DNA from: Sphagnum compactum | Lineage: Eukaryota > Bryophyta > Sphagnopsida > Sphagnales | NCBI GenBank assembly: GCA_965153455.1 | Contig: OZ234496.1 | Coordinates: forward strand, 20,576,304 to 20,640,303 | Length of the DNA stretch: 64,000 nt | Reading direction: 5' to 3' | Shown here: one piece after another, positions 62,824 through 64,000 of the stretch | How positions within the stretch are numbered: position 1 is the first letter of the stretch | How the letters are laid out: every line of letters begins with the position of its first letter | Notes under the pieces: generated by a model | The model's input: only the letters and a program-made list of their open reading frames with translations | Database searches by the model: none | Told to the model about the DNA's origin: nothing | Made by a program: the position numbers and the translations under genes

Positions 62824-63978
62824 CTGTCTCACATGAACCTCTAACGTAGAGGCTATCATTTCCTGTTTAACTCCAGAACTCCCAAGTTGAGCTTGTCTCC
62901 TTTGTCTGGGTCTCACAGAAATGCGACTAGTTGGCCTTGAACCATAGTTAACTCTGGAGTTCCTGCAGAAGCATGTGCTTTTTTGCCCATAAGAAGAGAA
63001 GTAGGCATACGCCCAACAATCCTCCTCAAAGCACATCTATTCTAAAAGTAATCAAATGCCATACAAAGCAAGCTCTTATAAATGAGATAGGAGTAATTAG
63101 AACTTAAATATAAGGGGAATAATATCTCCCCATAAGGAGTCAACAAACTGCCCACAACAGGTGAACTTGCCTGAAACTTCACCAAATGCAACCATACAAA
63201 TCTGAGCACTAATTTCACGAAATCCATTGAATCCTGGTATAATTAGAGAAGGGGTCACTGCACATTACAAGAGCTAAATGCTCAGGTCAAGTTTAAGCAA
63301 AAAGAACAGCAATGATTTATTTCATAGGGTGGGTGACGATCACACGCTTTGTAACAGGTCAAATTCACTCAGACATTCTGAAGAAATAAAAGAAAACATC
63401 TGGCTAAAACTTGGTTACAGTCTGGGCAGATGGATTGGACCACCTTTGTGAATCAGTTCTTTCAATTGAAAAAGTACTTGCTCTTTTGAGAGAGAAAAAC
63501 AAAAATTGAAGCTACACAAAACAATGTATCCTTTTAACCTATCCTAGCACTCCAGAATTCATCATTCTGCATGGAACTGATATGCAGAATGGGAGGTCCA
63601 ATTCAACAGCTCGGACACCATACAGGTAACTCCCATGTGTATGCATCACTATATCCTAATGAACAGAATATATCACTACTTTAAAGAAAAATCGTCCTAG
63701 ACAAACAAAGTTCAGCAAATTTTCTACAGCCCAAATTGCAGACCATTGTGGATGTAATGCACGTAAAGAAACAACCAACAATGGGCCACACACAACTAAA
63801 TGTACATTGTAGATTCTCAGTTTCCTTCACCTGCTTTGACTACACAATAGGGGGAAATGGCTCCAACTTATCCTTTAACCAATTGGAAGCACTGAATTCG
63901 AGGCCAACTGGAAAAATAGATTTAATGTAATACCTACCTGATGAAATTGACCTCAAGAAGAAGTTTCTCCCTATGTTG
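62824..63978 (-). CDS. Unidentified gene entering from the right edge, two exons
   Basis: Two minus-strand exons join in phase: 63978-63938 (after TATAACTACAG; QHREKLLLEVNFI) and 62962-62824 (after CTTCTGCAG; NSRVNYGSRPTSRISVRPRQ, then RRQAQLGSSGVKQEMIASTL and EVHVRQ before GTATTG). The first ends in two bases that complete an Arg codon with the next exon. The product is basic and Arg/Gln-rich after a short helical, coiled-coil-like start. The intron of 975 bases may hide a further small exon. Upstream exons are outside the window, and I found no downstream exon before the broken frames at 62.7 kb. Family not recognised; existence of the exons is moderately supported by frame, composition and splice signals. 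Confidence 0.4.
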
Positions 63979-64000
63979 CTGTAGTTATAGGCCCAGTTGT

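Overview
This window looks like nuclear DNA of a streptophyte plant, probably a land plant. The recognisable genes are plant families (an ACR9-type ACT-repeat protein, the m6A methyltransferase subunit MTB/METTL14, a CBP60 calmodulin-binding protein, a TEX2-like SMP lipid-transfer protein). They have many short GT-AG introns, and a plant-type TTTAGGG block occurs at 14.47 kb. Genes sit in islands of higher GC separated by very AT-rich, repeat-laden DNA. I cannot name the species.

Layout. 1-5.2 kb: intergenic, with a tRNA-derived SINE-like unit near 2.6 kb. 5.24-7.97 kb (minus): complete six-exon ACR9-like gene (420 codons plus stop), with a GA-rich 5' leader and a 140-bp-class tandem repeat upstream (9.14-9.63 kb). 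10-36 kb: about 26 kb with no convincing gene, but with tandem duplications, hairpins, a foldback element (22.37-22.70 kb) and two inverted copies of one dispersed repeat (19.0-19.5 and 31.4-31.8 kb). 36.4-38.8 kb: an unidentified exon-like ORF (minus), a highly charged 222-codon ORF (plus) and short tandem repeats. 39.61-44.98 kb (minus): MTB/METTL14-like gene in at least six exons, running into a 200-N assembly gap. Immediately beyond the gap, on the plus strand, are two exons of a CBP60-type gene whose 5' half is also missing. 47.87-48.45 kb: a 44-bp minisatellite and a 63-bp triplication. 49.42-55.09 kb (plus): complete seven-exon TEX2-like gene (880 aa). 55.1-60.1 kb: intergenic. 60.08-61.68 kb: inactivated hAT-type transposase. 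61.87-62.68 kb: unidentified broken reading frames, one Cys/His-rich. 62.8-64.0 kb (minus): two joinable exons of a gene entering from the right edge.

The genes do not form an operon-like system. MTB would act in nuclear mRNA m6A writing, TEX2-like at ER membrane contact sites, CBP60 in calmodulin-responsive transcription, and ACR9 in amino-acid sensing. I found no clearly new biological system. The most useful observations are the two head-to-head genes truncated by the N gap, the unusually enlarged charged-repeat region of MTB with an intact DPPW motif, the inverted repeat families, and the unexplained Cys/His-rich ORF cluster next to the dead transposase. Exon boundaries were derived by hand from reading frames, splice signals and remembered family sequences, not from an alignment program.
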